A DNA stretch of 64,000 nt from Gemmobacter lutimaris. GTDB lineage: Bacteria > Pseudomonadota > Alphaproteobacteria > Rhodobacterales > Rhodobacteraceae. The translations under genes were made by a program, and so were the position numbers. Below are positions 45,473-59,930 of the stretch, in pieces. Numbering within the stretch: the first letter of the stretch is position 1; each line of letters begins with the position of its first letter. The stretch spans positions 52,431-116,430 of the forward strand of contig NZ_QXXQ01000013.1 in NCBI RefSeq assembly GCF_003570715.1, written 5' to 3'. The notes beneath the pieces were generated by a model. That model was given only the letters and a program-made list of their open reading frames with translations, was not told the DNA's origin and ran no database searches.

Positions 45473-46446
45473 CACGCCGCCCTCCGCAACCGGGCGCCGG
45501 TCTGTTTGAAACAGCGGGTGGAGAATAGCACGCGATGGGCCATTCCCTGCAAGGCGGGCAGGCGGGTCGCGGCCTCCAGCACTGCCAGCGCCTCGGGCCT
45601 GCTGCGGGCGTGGATCATGGAATAAAGCCGCCAAGGCCAGAGGCCGGGCACCGTGCGGCGTTCATAGGCCAGCGTCACGCCGGGATGGGCGGCAAGGGCG
45701 TGGCCCGCAGCCTCAGCCTGTTCGGGCGGGGCGTCCCAGACCACCATGGCATTGGCGGTAAACCCCAGCGCACGATGGCGCACGATCACGCCCAGCCGGG
45801 TGATGATCCCGGCTGCCAGCAGCGCGGCGACACGGGTGATCACGGCGTCTTCATCGCGGCCAAGTGCCTCCGCCAGCGCGGCGAAGGGGCGCGGGGTCAG
45901 GGCCAGCCCCGCAGACAGTTCATGCAGCAGGGCGCTGTCGCCGGGATGCAGTTGATAGGGCAGGGGAGGGCGGTCCGAAGGCATGGCCCGCAAACCGCCT
46001 GTCAGCCGGAAGCCGAGGTCGATGTTGAAGGGCCGCACCAGCCGCAGGTCGAGCAGTTGCAGCCCTGATGCGCTGCGAAGCCTGTCCAGAAGCGCCGCAA
46101 GCTCCTCGCTGTCGGCGGCGGTGGCGACGAACCACAGGTTCCAGTCGGCCTCGCGCAAATAGGAATGGTTCACCCCCGGCTCGGTCCCTACAAGCGCGGC
46201 GATGTCCTCAATCCGGTCCTCCGGCACCGCCATGGCGGCAAGGGTCGAGGCCCCGGCGGTATTGGGGCGCACCGTGCCGCCGACCCGAGCCACCTGTCCG
46301 TTGGCCCGCAACCGGATCAGCCGGTCGATCACCGCACTTTCGGTCAGGCCAAGGGCCGCACCGATTGCGGCGAAGGGCTGCGGGCAAAGCGGCAGGTCGC
46401 GTTGAAATTCGTCCAGCAGACGCAGGTCAAGGGCGTTCATGGTCAC
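45472..46446 (-). CDS. nirDL: NirD-NirL fusion, siroheme decarboxylase
   Basis: A 324-residue tandem of two Lrp-like units: NirD-like residues 1-155 (LDLRLLDEFQRDLPLCPQPFAAIGAALGL...NTAGASTLAAMAVPEDRIEDI) and NirL-like residues 165-324 (ALLHELSAGLALTPRPFAALAEALG...VPGLWPWRLYSMIHARSR). Such NirDL fusions are seen in other proteobacteria. The GTG at 46446 overlaps the nirF stop as GTGA; an ATG two codons on (46440) is equally plausible. It produces the didecarboxysiroheme precursor with NirG and NirH. Confidence 0.91.
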   Translation of the reverse strand: MTMNALDLRLLDEFQRDLPLCPQPFAAIGAALGLTESAVIDRLIRLRANGQVARVGGTVRPNTAGASTLAAMAVPEDRIEDIAALVGTEPGVNHSYLREADWNLWFVATAADSEELAALLDRLRSASGLQLLDLRLVRPFNIDLGFRLTGGLRAMPSDRPPLPYQLHPGDSALLHELSAGLALTPRPFAALAEALGRDEDAVITRVAALLAAGIITRLGVIVRHRALGFTANAMVVWDAPPEQAEAAGHALAAHPGVTLAYERRTVPGLWPWRLYSMIHARSRPEALAVLEAATRLPALQGMAHRVLFSTRCFKQTGARLRRAA

Positions 46447-47582
46447 AACCCCGGCCGATGCGCGCGCGCCGTGAAGAAGATGCCCGAGGGCGCCTTGGCC
46501 GCGATCTCTGCCAGCTTCTCGCGGGTGCGCGTGTCGTAGACCAACACCCTGTCGTCATCGCGTGCGCTGATCCAGACCTCGGCGCCGCGCGGGGCGAATT
46601 CCATGTGCAGCACCGCCTTGCCGGGGGTCAGCGTGGCGACGACCTTGTGGTCGCGGCTGTCGATCACCTGCACGGTATCGTTCAGGGGTGTTGCGAAGTT
46701 CACCCAGACATAGGGCGAGGCCGGTTGCGCGATGATGAACACCGGCTGGCCATGCACCGGGGTCGCGCCCCGGTCGGCATGGGTTTCGCTGTCCACCCAC
46801 AAAACCTCGTGCCGCCCTACGGCGGGCAGGGCGAACTGGCCTTCCGTGAAGGCCCAGCCTTGCAGATGCGGCATTTTGTAGACCGGCATGTCTTCGCCCG
46901 TCTTGCCGTAATCGGTCAGAAACTTCTGCGGTGGGGTTTCGGGCGACCACAGGTCATAGGACATGACGCCCTTTTCACCGAAGAGGCCCACCAGATAGGT
47001 ATGGGCATCCGCCGTCAGCACGGCATCGAAGGGGTTGACCCCGGCGATGCCCAGCGAGGTCACCACCGGCGCAGCGCCCGAGAAATCGCCCGTAAACACC
47101 TCGCCGGTATCCCAGACCGCCCAGGCAAAGCGGCGGCCGGGCAGATCGACAAGGCCGATGGTCTTGCCCTCCGCCGGGATGTCGGCCACCGGCGCCAGCG
47201 TCCCGGCATCGAAAACCTTCACCCCGCCGGGTTCGTAATTCGACACCGCGACCAGCCTGCCGTCATCGGAAATCGCGCCGCCGATGGAATTGCCCGCCTG
47301 CATGGTCCGAGCCACCACCTTGCGGTCGATCAGGTCTACCTTGCTCAGCCCGCCGTCACGGCCGAATACATAGGCGAAGCGTTCGTCGGGGCTGTAGGTC
47401 AGCGAGGCATGCGAGAGGTCGCCCAAGCCCTCGATCCGCGTCAACGCCGCGCGGTCGGACCGATCCACCAGCAGCAGGCTGCCGCTGGCGCGTTCGACCA
47501 CAAGGCCAAGGTCGCCGGTCGCCTGCGCCAGCGCGGGCAGCGGCAGAAGGGTCAGCAGGGCAAGGGCAAGCGCGCGTTTCAT
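46443..47582 (-). CDS. nirF: NirF, periplasmic dihydro-heme d1 synthesis protein
   Basis: A 379-residue propeller protein with a signal peptide (KRALALALLTLLPLPALAQA) and no c-type heme motif. It has the NirS-like d1 propeller (VSNYEPGGVKVFDAGTLAPVADIPA; SRDHKVVATLTPGKAVLHMEFAPRG). NirF acts before NirN in heme d1 formation. The start at 47582 overlaps the nirC stop as ATGA; the frame upstream of it lies in nirC. Confidence 0.92.
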   Translation of the reverse strand: MKRALALALLTLLPLPALAQATGDLGLVVERASGSLLLVDRSDRAALTRIEGLGDLSHASLTYSPDERFAYVFGRDGGLSKVDLIDRKVVARTMQAGNSIGGAISDDGRLVAVSNYEPGGVKVFDAGTLAPVADIPAEGKTIGLVDLPGRRFAWAVWDTGEVFTGDFSGAAPVVTSLGIAGVNPFDAVLTADAHTYLVGLFGEKGVMSYDLWSPETPPQKFLTDYGKTGEDMPVYKMPHLQGWAFTEGQFALPAVGRHEVLWVDSETHADRGATPVHGQPVFIIAQPASPYVWVNFATPLNDTVQVIDSRDHKVVATLTPGKAVLHMEFAPRGAEVWISARDDDRVLVYDTRTREKLAEIAAKAPSGIFFTARAHRPGL

Positions 47583-47887
47583 CTTTGGTCCTTCGTGGTC
47601 AGGTAATCGGCGATCCAGCGCGCCTCTTCCTCGGTCAGAAGCGGGCGCCAGGGCGGCATGGCGGTGCCCGGCACACCGTCGAGGATGATGGTGGCCAGCG
47701 TGGCGGGGTCGGCGCCAGCCAGAGCCTCGGTGGTCAGCGGGCGGCCAAGCCCGCCCCGCAGCGTCAGCCCATGGCATGAGCCGCAATCCTGTGTGACGAT
47801 ATGTTCCAGCCGCGCCGCCTGTTCGGGCGCGATCTCGGCCAGTGCCATGCCGGGCAGGATCGCAAGGAAAAGCGCAAGCTTAGGCAT
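47579..47887 (-). CDS. nirC: NirC, small periplasmic c-type cytochrome
   Basis: A 102-residue cytochrome c with signal (PKLALFLAILPGMALA), the heme motif CGSCH (near residue 36) and a distal methionine in GTAMPPWRPLLTEEEARWIADYL. It is proposed to pass electrons to NirS or to aid heme d1 maturation. The start at 47887 overlaps the nirE stop by 8 bases; in-frame upstream sequence belongs to nirE. Confidence 0.92.
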   Translation of the reverse strand: MPKLALFLAILPGMALAEIAPEQAARLEHIVTQDCGSCHGLTLRGGLGRPLTTEALAGADPATLATIILDGVPGTAMPPWRPLLTEEEARWIADYLTTKDQR

Positions 47888-48662
47888 GGGCCACCTGAAG
47901 CGCCGCGTCGGGCAGGGGCGCGTAAAGCGAGACGACGCGGCCGATGATGAACAGCAGCGGCACCCCCGGCTCGGCATCCGCGACGGCGGTTGCGATGTCG
48001 GCAAGGGTGGACAGCACCCGCCGTTCACGCGGCGTGGTCGCTGCGGCGACGGCCAGAACCGGCAGATCGGCGGGCAGGCCGTGGTCCAGCAGCCGGGTCG
48101 AAATCTCGGCCATGGCGGCGGCGCCCATATAGACCACCAGCGTGGTCTCGGCATGGGCGAGCGAGCGCCAGTCCAGATCCAGCGCCGCGTCCTTCGCGCG
48201 GTGTCCGGTGACATAGCGCACGCCGGTGGCAAGCCCCCGGTGGGTCAGCGGCACGCCGGTCGCGGCGGCGGCCCCTTGTGCCGAGGTGATGCCGGGGACA
48301 TGGGTGCAGGGCAGGCCTGCGGCGCGGATCGCCGTCGCCTCCTCGCTGCCGCGCCCGAAGATCAGCGGATCGCCGCCTTTCAGCCGCACCACACACAGCC
48401 CCTGCGCCGCCAGAGCGACCAGCAGCGCGTTGATGTCTTCTTGCGGCAGCAGATGATGTTTCGGCAGCTTGCCCACGTCGATGCGTCGCGTCGCGGGGGG
48501 CACCAGCGCCATGATCTCGGGGCTGACCAGACGGTCATGGACCACCACATCGGCCAGTTGGATCAACCGCAGCGCGCGCAGGGTCAGAAGCTCGGGGTCG
48601 CCCGGGCCGGCGCCGACCAGATGCACGATACCGCCGGATTGCGAGGGGGCGAGGTCTTTCAT
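47880..48662 (-). CDS. nirE: NirE, uroporphyrinogen-III methyltransferase for heme d1
   Basis: A 260-residue SUMT with VHLVGAGPGDPELLTLRALRLIQ (residues 13-35), VVHDRLVSPEIMALVP, VRLKGGDPLIFGRGSEEA and PGITSAQGAAAATGVPLTHRG. It makes precorrin-2 for heme d1. It is distinct from CobA at 9347, which serves siroheme in the nas operon. The start at 48662 begins MKDLAPSQSGG. It lies downstream of nirS behind a strong terminator-like hairpin, so it probably depends on read-through. Confidence 0.93.
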   Translation of the reverse strand: MKDLAPSQSGGIVHLVGAGPGDPELLTLRALRLIQLADVVVHDRLVSPEIMALVPPATRRIDVGKLPKHHLLPQEDINALLVALAAQGLCVVRLKGGDPLIFGRGSEEATAIRAAGLPCTHVPGITSAQGAAAATGVPLTHRGLATGVRYVTGHRAKDAALDLDWRSLAHAETTLVVYMGAAAMAEISTRLLDHGLPADLPVLAVAAATTPRERRVLSTLADIATAVADAEPGVPLLFIIGRVVSLYAPLPDAALQVAHA

Positions 48663-48688
48663 GGCTGTCGGTCCCGACTGGCTGGTTG

Positions 48689-48720
48689 AAAAAGGGGGCG
48701 GGCACAAAGGATGTGCCCGC
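48689..48720 (-). terminator. Intrinsic terminator between nirS and nirE
   Basis: On the minus strand GCGGGCACA (48720-48712) and TGTGCCCGC (48706-48698) form a 9-base stem with a 5-base loop, followed by CCCC and TTTTT (48697-48689). This is a good Rho-independent terminator. It would make nirS mRNA more abundant than nirECFDLGHJN. A second stem, GCCGCGCG/CGCGCGGC (48727-48734 and 48745-48752), lies just ahead of it. Confidence 0.8.
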
Positions 48721-48764
48721 CGGGATGCCGCGCGCCCCTGAGGCCGCGCGGCGGGGAAGCGCGA

Positions 48765-52648
<3,884 letters not shown>

Positions 52649-52652
<4 letters not shown>

Positions 52653-53848
52653 GTGCTGTGAAACGCCTGTTCTCTGAAGGCTTCCGGGTCTTTTTCCTGT
52701 CGGCCGGGCTGTTTGCCGTGCTGGCCATGGTGCTTTGGACCGGCTGGCTGGCCTTTCAGGCCGCGGGCGGGTTGGCCGATCTGCCGGTCACCATGGCGCC
52801 GCAGCACTGGCATGCGCATGAGATGATCTTTGGCTATGGCGGCGCGGCGCTGGCCGGGTTCTTCCTGACAGCCGTGCCCAACTGGACTGGCGGGAAGGCG
52901 GCGCCACATCGCTTTATCGCGCTTGCGGCGGGGCTGTGGCTGGCGGGGCGGCTGGCGCTGTGGTTCTCTGGCGCCTTGCCGCTGCCGGTTGTGGCGGTGG
53001 CGGATCTGGCCTTCGCGCCGCTGCTTGCTGTTCAGTTGCTGATGCAGCTTCTGCGCCGCCCGCGCGGACCACAACTGCTGTTCGTGGCGATGCTGGCGTT
53101 GTTCTGGCTGTCGAACCTGCTGGTGCATCTGGACTGGCTGGGCCTGACAGCCAGCGCGGGGCAGGGGTTGCGCGGCGGGCTGCTGGTGCTGGCCGGGATG
53201 ATCGTCGTCATGGGCGGGCGGTTGACACCGGGCTTTACCCGCAACGCCATGGTCGCCAGCGGGCGTGAGGATCGGCTGCCCGTCAACCCGCGTCCGCTGG
53301 CGGCGGGTTCGGTCACTGCGGCCATCGCGGTGCCGGTGGCATGTCTGGCCGGTCTGCCCGAGACGCTCACCGGCGCGGTGGCGCTGCTGGCCGGGGCGTT
53401 GGCCCTGTGCCGGGTCGCGTTGTGGCGGGGGGGCTGGACCTGGCGACGGCCAATCCTCTGGACGCTGCATCTGTCCTATGCGCTGAACGCGCTTGGCCTT
53501 GTGCTGCTGGGGCTGGCAGGTCTGGGCTTCGGGTCCGAGATCGCGGCGCTGCATGTGCTGGCTATCGGCGGTGTCGGCGGCATGACACTGGCCGTCATGT
53601 CGCGCGCGAGCCTTGGGCACAGCGGGCGCGCCCTTGTCGCGCCGCGCGGCGTGGTGCTGGCCTATGCGCTGCTGCCGTTCGCCGCTGCGCTGCGCTGGAT
53701 CGGTTCGGCCGTTCCGCAGGTCTATGAACCGGCGGTGCTGGCCTCCGGCGTGCTGTGGGTCATGGCCTTCACCCTGTATCTGGCGGAGCTCTGGCTGGTC
53801 TGGTGGCAACCGCGCCTGCCACGCGCCCCGGTCGGAGCGCCGCGATGA
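52649..53848 (+). CDS. nnrS: NnrS-family membrane protein
   Basis: A 399-residue polytopic protein with about 12 segments. Typical NnrS sequence is WHAHEMIFGYGGAALAGFFLTAVPNWTG near residue 50, GGRLTPGFTRNAM near 190 and LHVLAIGGVGGMTLAVMSRASLGHSGR near 310. NnrS proteins are heme and copper containing and reduce nitrosative stress during denitrification. It is coupled by ATGA to nirI and to nirX, so it is part of the nirI-nirX operon, where P. denitrificans has nirI and nirX alone. Confidence 0.92.
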
Positions 53849-54714
53849 ACCGCCGCCGGTTCCTGAGCCTCAGCGCCGCCGCGCTGGTCGCCCCCCATGC
53901 CGCGCAGGCCGCTACATGGGAAGGTCGCGCCTTCGGCGCCGCCGTGAGCATGCGGCTGGAGGCGGCAGACCCGGCTCGTGCCAGTCTGACCTTCGCCCGC
54001 CTGACGGCCGAGATCGACCGGATCGAGCAGGTCTTCAGCCTGCACCGCGACTCCGCGCTGACCCGGCTGAACCGCGATGGCCGTCTGGCAGGGCCGCCGC
54101 CCGCGCTGCTGGAGGTTCTGGCACTGGCGCGGCAGGTGCATGCCGCGACGGGTGGCGCCTTCGATCCCACGGTGCAGCCGTTGTGGCAGGCTCTGGCGAC
54201 AGGCGGCGACCAACAGGCTGCCCGCGCTGCCATCGGGCTGGGTCGCGTGCAGATTGACGCGCGTGAAATCCGGCTGGCCCCCGGTCAGGCGCTGACACTG
54301 AACGGCATCGCGCAGGGTTGGGCCGCCGACCGCATTGCGGCGCTGTTGCGGGCCGAAGGCTATGGCCATGCGCTGATCGACATGGGTGAAATTGCCATCA
54401 CCGGCCCACGCGCCGACCGCACCCCTTGGCGCGTGACCATTGCAGGGCCGGAAGGGCAGGCGCTGCGCGAATTTGCGCTGCGCAGTGGCGCCATGGCCAC
54501 CTCGTCGCCGCGCGGCACGCTGATCGGGGCGGGGCAGCCGCATATCGTCGGACCCCGCGCGTCGCTCAGGCCGCGTTGGCAGACCGTCAGTGTCACTGCC
54601 GCGCGCGCGGCGCTTGCCGATGCGCTGTCCACCGCCTTCTGCCTGATGGACCGCGCCGCCATCACCCGCGCTCTGGCCGCCTTCCCAGATACAGAAATCG
54701 TGCTTCTGGCGTGA
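53845..54714 (+). CDS. nirX: NirX, ApbE-family FAD:protein FMN transferase
   Basis: A 289-residue periplasmic flavinyltransferase with a twin-arginine-like signal (NRRRFLSLSAAALVAPHAAQA). ApbE features are VFSLHRDSALTRLNRDG (near 48-64), GGAFDPTVQPLWQAL, LTLNGIAQGWAADRIA and LIDMGEIAITG. It covalently attaches FMN to threonine of NosR and possibly NirI. It is the last gene of the nirI operon, ending 16 bases before the nor NNR box. Confidence 0.9.
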   Translation: MNRRRFLSLSAAALVAPHAAQAATWEGRAFGAAVSMRLEAADPARASLTFARLTAEIDRIEQVFSLHRDSALTRLNRDGRLAGPPPALLEVLALARQVHAATGGAFDPTVQPLWQALATGGDQQAARAAIGLGRVQIDAREIRLAPGQALTLNGIAQGWAADRIAALLRAEGYGHALIDMGEIAITGPRADRTPWRVTIAGPEGQALREFALRSGAMATSSPRGTLIGAGQPHIVGPRASLRPRWQTVSVTAARAALADALSTAFCLMDRAAITRALAAFPDTEIVLLA

Positions 54715-54730
54715 ATGTCACATCGCCGGG

Positions 54731-54744
54731 TTGACTTTGGTTAA
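54731..54744 (+). promoter_or_regulatory. NNR/FNR box upstream of norC
   Basis: TTGAC-TTTG-GTTAA lies 66 bases before the norC ATG. Together with the following AAGGCC... it is identical over 18 bases to the box between nirS and nirI. This suits activation of norCBQDEF by the same NO-responsive regulator. Confidence 0.82.
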
Positions 54745-54809
54745 GGCCAGACTCGGGCGGCTTCTTCACAGAAGGGTGACTGCAACCGCTCAGGGAAGGA
54801 CACCTCGCC

Positions 54810-55265
54810 ATGCGCGAAGTCATGACCAAGAGCATGGCCCGCAATATCTTTTACGGCGGGTCACTGTTCTTCATCCTCATCTTCGTGGGTCTGACGGCCC
54901 ATTCGCACTTCTACATAACCAAGACCTCGACCGACAAGGCAACGCTGACCGAAAGCGTCGCGCAGGGCAAACTGCTTTGGGAAAAGCATGCCTGCATCAA
55001 CTGCCACACCCTTCTGGGCGAAGGCGCCTATTTCGCCCCGGAACTGGCCAATGTGATGACGCGCTGGGGCGTCGAGCCGGGTGACCATGAAGGCGCCTTC
55101 ACCGCGCTGAAAGGCTGGATGGATGCCATGCCGACCGGGATCGAGGGCCGCCGCCAGATGCCCAACTTCGGGCTGACCGACGATGAATACCGCCAGATCG
55201 CCGACTTCCTGCTGTGGACCAATACGATCCGCGCGCAGGACTGGCCGCCGAATGATGCGGGCTGA
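54810..55265 (+). CDS. norC: NorC, cytochrome c subunit of nitric oxide reductase
   Basis: A 151-residue membrane-anchored cytochrome c. An N-terminal transmembrane anchor (NIFYGGSLFFILIFVGLTAHSHF) is followed by the heme motif CINCH (near residue 61) in HACINCHTLLGEGAYFAPELANV and a distal Met in GRRQMPNFGLTDDEYRQIADFLLW. It passes electrons to NorB. GGAAGGACACC precedes the ATG. norB follows 12 bases later. Confidence 0.96.
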   Translation: MREVMTKSMARNIFYGGSLFFILIFVGLTAHSHFYITKTSTDKATLTESVAQGKLLWEKHACINCHTLLGEGAYFAPELANVMTRWGVEPGDHEGAFTALKGWMDAMPTGIEGRRQMPNFGLTDDEYRQIADFLLWTNTIRAQDWPPNDAG

Positions 55266-55277
55266 GGAGAGACTGCC

Positions 55278-56641
55278 ATGAAATACCAAACGCAAAAGAT
55301 CGCGCTGGCCTATTTCGTTGTCGCCATGGCGCTGTTCGCCGTGCAGGTGACCATGGGGCTGGTGCTGGGCTGGATCTACATCTCGCCCAATTTCCTGTCA
55401 GAAATCCTGCCCTTCAACGTGGGCCGGATGCTGCACACCAACAGCCTGATCGTCTGGCTGCTGCTGGGCTTCTTCGGTGCCGCCTATTACCTGATCCCGG
55501 AAGAGGCGGAACGCGAGATCCACTCGCCCAAGCTCGCCTGGCTGCAACTGGCGATCTTCGTCATCGGGACGGCGGGGGTGGTTGTCACCTATCTGTTCAA
55601 CCTGTTTGACGGCAACTGGCTGCTGGGCAACGAGGGGCGCGAGTTCATCGAACAGCCGCGCTGGGTGAAGGTGGGCATCGTCGTCGCGGCGCTGATCTTC
55701 CTTTACAACATCTCGATGACGGTGCTGGCCGGACGCAAGACCGCGATCACCAATATCCTGCTTCTGGGGCTGTGGGGGCTGGCGCTGCTGTTCCTGTTCG
55801 CCTTCGTGAACCCCGATAACCTCGCGCTCGACAAGATGTACTGGTGGTACATCGTCCATCTGTGGGTCGAAGGCACCTGGGAACTGGTGATGGCCTCGAT
55901 CCTCGCCTTCCTCATGCTGAAGCTGACGGGGGTGGACCGCGAGGTCGTCGAGAAATGGCTTTATGTCATTGCGGCACTGGCGCTGTTTTCCGGCATCCTT
56001 GGCACCGGACACCACTATTACTGGATCGGGACGCCGGGTTACTGGCAGTGGATCGGTTCGATCTTCTCCAGCTTCGAGGTGGCGCCGTTCTTCGCCATGA
56101 TGTCCTTCGCCTTCGTCATGGTCTGGAAGGGCCGCCGCGACCATCCGAACAAGGCCGCCCTGCTGTGGAGCCTTGGTTGCGCCACGCTCGCCTTCTTCGG
56201 GGCCGGGGTCTGGGGCTTCCTGCACACGCTGCACGGGGTGAACTATTACAGCCACGGCACGCAGATCACCGCCGCACACGGCCACCTGGCCTTCTACGGT
56301 GCCTATGTCTGCCTCAATCTGGCGATCATCACCTATGCGTTGCCGCATCTGCTGGGCCGTGACCCGTATAACCAGGTGCTGAACATGGTCAGCTTCTGGC
56401 TGATGTCGGGCGGCGTGGTGTTCATGACCTTCACGCTGACTTTCGCGGGCACGATCCAGACGCACCTGCAACGGGTGAACGGCGAAGGCTACATGGATGT
56501 GCAGGACCAGCTCTGGCTGTTCTACGCCATGCGCTTCGGCTCGGGTGTCGCGGTGGTGCTGGGCGCGGTGCTGTTCATCTATGCCGTGCTCGTGCCCCGG
56601 CGCGAGATCATCGAACGCGGCGCAAGCCAGCCGGCGGAGTG

Positions 56642-56642
<1 letters not shown>
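55278..56642 (+). CDS. norB: NorB, catalytic subunit of cNOR nitric oxide reductase
   Basis: A 454-residue, 12-helix member of the heme-copper oxidase family that reduces NO to N2O. The heme and Fe-B ligand histidines are visible in GRMLHTNSLIVW, IVHLWVEGTWELVMASILAFL, GTGHHYYWIGTPGYWQW and NYYSHGTQITAAHGHLAFYGAY. The conserved glutamates around WVEGTWE are kept. Length and motifs are those of cNOR, without the N-terminal extension of quinol NOR. It shares one base with norQ (TGATG). Confidence 0.97.
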
Positions 56643-57454
<812 letters not shown>

Positions 57455-57462
57455 GGCAGGCC

Positions 57463-59382
57463 ATGTCACGGATCGAGTTCGAGCCATGGGAACCCGAAGA
57501 AACCGTCGGGAAACTGTGGCACGCCTTTGCCAGCCGACTGGACGCTGATCCCGTCCACGATGGAGCCCGTGTCCCGCTGTCACAGGTGGGCAGGCGGCTG
57601 GCAGTCCTGTTTCGCGGTCTTGGCGGGGATGGCGCCGTCGAGATCAAGCCGGTGGCGGCGGAAACCAGCGCGCACCGGCTGAGCCTGCTACGAAGGCTGG
57701 GCACATGGCGCGACGAAATTCCCCGCGCCAGTTTTGACGGCGCCACGTTGCGCTTGCCCGAGTCGCTTGCCATCTTTCCGGCGGCCGAGGCCAATGCAGC
57801 GCTTTACCTGTGGCTCGCGGCGGCGGCGGTGGCGCTGCAAGACCGCGCGCCGCAGGTCGAGGTTGACCCGCTGCTGGCCGATCTGGCGGCGCTGGATCTG
57901 GCGCAGCGGATGACGGAAACCGCGCTGGCCAATGCGCCGGGCTTCCGCCCGCTGCACCGCGATCTGTGCGCCGCCGTGCTGGCGCTGCGCCGCACGCCCG
58001 CCCTGCCGCCCGCCGAGGCGGCGGTGGAGGCGCGCATCCGCGCGGCGCTTGGTGCGACGCTTGATCTGCCGCCGCTGCCCGCGTGCGCCCCGCGCGGCTA
58101 TCGCCCGTTCCGGCCGGTGCCGCTCTGGCCCGATCTGCGGGCGCTGTCGCGGTCCGAGGCCACTGCTGTCGAAACTCGCGCGACCGAAGGCACCCCGGAA
58201 CAGACCGAGGAAAAGACCACCCGCCGCGCCCGCCGCCGCAAGGCCGATCAGGCGGATCGCAAGGACAGTTTCATCCTCCACAAGTTCGAGGCGATCCTGT
58301 CGATGACCGAATTCCTCAACCTCAACCGCCGGATCGAGGACGACGACGAGGACACCGCCGGCAAGGCCGCCGACGATCAGGAAGAGATCGGTCTGGCCCA
58401 GATTTCCAAAGCCCCGGCCACGCGGCTGAAACTGCATCTCGACCTTGCGCCCGAGGATGTGGACCGCGAGGCGCTGTCGGGCGTTACCACCTATCCCGAA
58501 TGGGATGTGCGCGGCGGGGTCTATCTGCCCGCGCATATCCGGGTGTTGCAGTCACGGGCCGAGGAAAGCCCGGCAATACCTGCATTTCGGGACGATCCGC
58601 GCGCCGCCGCCCGTATCCGCGCCGTCCGCCGCCAGTTCGAGGCCCTGCGTCCCGGCTTCGTCTCGACCGCTGGCCACCCGGAAGGCGATGTGCTTGACAC
58701 CGAACGGGCGGTGCGCGCGCGGGTCGATTTTCTGGCAACCGGCGAAGGGACAGACCGGGTCTGGCGCCAGACAAGGGCCGAACGCCGCGATCTGGCCGTG
58801 TCGATCCTGCTGGACGTCTCGCGCAGCACCGAAAGCGCGCTGCCGGGGCACGGCCATGACGGGCGCAGCGTCATCGACATCGAACGCGAGGCGCTGGCGG
58901 CACTGGCCTGGGGCCTCGATGCCTGCGGCGACCGTTTCGCCATCCACGCCTTTTCCTCGCTCCGCCGCCAGCGGGTCTTCGTGCAGGAGGTGAAAGGTTT
59001 CACCGAACCCATGTCGGCCAGCACCGAACAGCGGATCGCCGGGCTGCGGCCCGGCCATTACACCCGGCTGGGTGCGGCCATCCGCCATGTCTCGGCCGGG
59101 TTGACGCGCGAGGCGCGCAAGCGGCGGCTTCTCTTGGTGCTGACCGATGGCAAGCCCAACGACTTGGACCATTACGAGGGTCGTCACGGTATCGAGGACA
59201 GCCGCAAAGCGGTGCAGGAGGCCCGCCGCGCCGGACATGCGGTGTTCGGCATCACGGTGGACCGCGACGGCAAGGACTGGTTTCCGCGCATCTTCGGCGC
59301 AGGGGCCTATGAGGTGATCGCCGATCCCGAAAAGCTGACCCGTGCGCTGCCCGCGATCTATCGGCAACTGGTGACGGCATGA
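57463..59382 (+). CDS. norD: NorD, von Willebrand factor A-domain partner of NorQ
   Basis: A 639-residue protein with a C-terminal VWA domain whose MIDAS motif is LLDVSRSTES (near 454), followed by DIEREALAALAWGLDACGDRFAIHAFSS and LLVLTDGKPNDLDHYEGRHG. The middle has a charged linker (RRARRRKADQADRKDS). NorD works with NorQ on NorCB. A GTG at 57451 overlaps the norQ stop, but the ATG at 57463 with GAGGCAGG upstream is preferred. The stop overlaps norE as ATGA. Confidence 0.94.
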   Translation: MSRIEFEPWEPEETVGKLWHAFASRLDADPVHDGARVPLSQVGRRLAVLFRGLGGDGAVEIKPVAAETSAHRLSLLRRLGTWRDEIPRASFDGATLRLPESLAIFPAAEANAALYLWLAAAAVALQDRAPQVEVDPLLADLAALDLAQRMTETALANAPGFRPLHRDLCAAVLALRRTPALPPAEAAVEARIRAALGATLDLPPLPACAPRGYRPFRPVPLWPDLRALSRSEATAVETRATEGTPEQTEEKTTRRARRRKADQADRKDSFILHKFEAILSMTEFLNLNRRIEDDDEDTAGKAADDQEEIGLAQISKAPATRLKLHLDLAPEDVDREALSGVTTYPEWDVRGGVYLPAHIRVLQSRAEESPAIPAFRDDPRAAARIRAVRRQFEALRPGFVSTAGHPEGDVLDTERAVRARVDFLATGEGTDRVWRQTRAERRDLAVSILLDVSRSTESALPGHGHDGRSVIDIEREALAALAWGLDACGDRFAIHAFSSLRRQRVFVQEVKGFTEPMSASTEQRIAGLRPGHYTRLGAAIRHVSAGLTREARKRRLLLVLTDGKPNDLDHYEGRHGIEDSRKAVQEARRAGHAVFGITVDRDGKDWFPRIFGAGAYEVIADPEKLTRALPAIYRQLVTA

Positions 59383-59930
59383 CCACGCCGCAGGCATCCG
59401 TGCTGGACGATCTGCCCGGCGATCTGATGATGTGGGTGCTGATCCTGTCGGAACTCGCGGTGTTCGGCGCCGGGCTGATGGGGTTTCTTGCGGTGCGGCT
59501 GACCGATCCGCCGGGCTTTGCCGAGGCGCAGGCGCATCTGCATAGCACCGGGGCCGGGATCAACACGCTGGTTCTGGTGACCTCCGGCTGGCTGGCTGCG
59601 CTGGCGCTGGAGGCGGCGCGGGCAGGGCGGCGTGCCCGGTTGCGGGCGCTGCTGGCCGGGGCCGCGCTGCTGGGTGGCGTGTTCCTGTTTCTGAAGGCGC
59701 AGGAATATGCCGATCTCTGGGCCGCCGGTCTGACCTTTGAAAGCCATGCGTTCTACACCTTCCACATGCTGCTGACCGGCTTTCACGCGGCGCATGTGCT
59801 GGCAGGGATCCTGCTGCTGGGTCTGGTTGGCTGGCTGGCCACCCCCCGCGCCGTCGAGGCGGGGGCGGCCTTCTGGCATATGGTCGATCTGGTCTGGGTG
59901 CTGCTGTTTCCGGTGGTTTACCTGATATGA
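59379..59930 (+). CDS. norE: NorE, cytochrome oxidase subunit III-like accessory protein
   Basis: A 183-residue protein with about five membrane helices of the oxidase subunit III type (MMWVLILSELAVFGAGLMGFLAVRL; INTLVLVTSGWLAALALEAAR; FESHAFYTFHMLLTGFHAAHVLAGI). NorE and NorF raise full NOR activity in Paracoccus. It is joined by 4-base overlaps to norD and norF. Confidence 0.92.
   Translation: MTTPQASVLDDLPGDLMMWVLILSELAVFGAGLMGFLAVRLTDPPGFAEAQAHLHSTGAGINTLVLVTSGWLAALALEAARAGRRARLRALLAGAALLGGVFLFLKAQEYADLWAAGLTFESHAFYTFHMLLTGFHAAHVLAGILLLGLVGWLATPRAVEAGAAFWHMVDLVWVLLFPVVYLI

Noticed and set aside
47880..48662. Treating nirE and the nas cobA as redundant or misannotated copies
   Set aside because: They are diverged in sequence and each lies in an operon that needs precorrin-2 for a different cofactor (heme d1 or siroheme).
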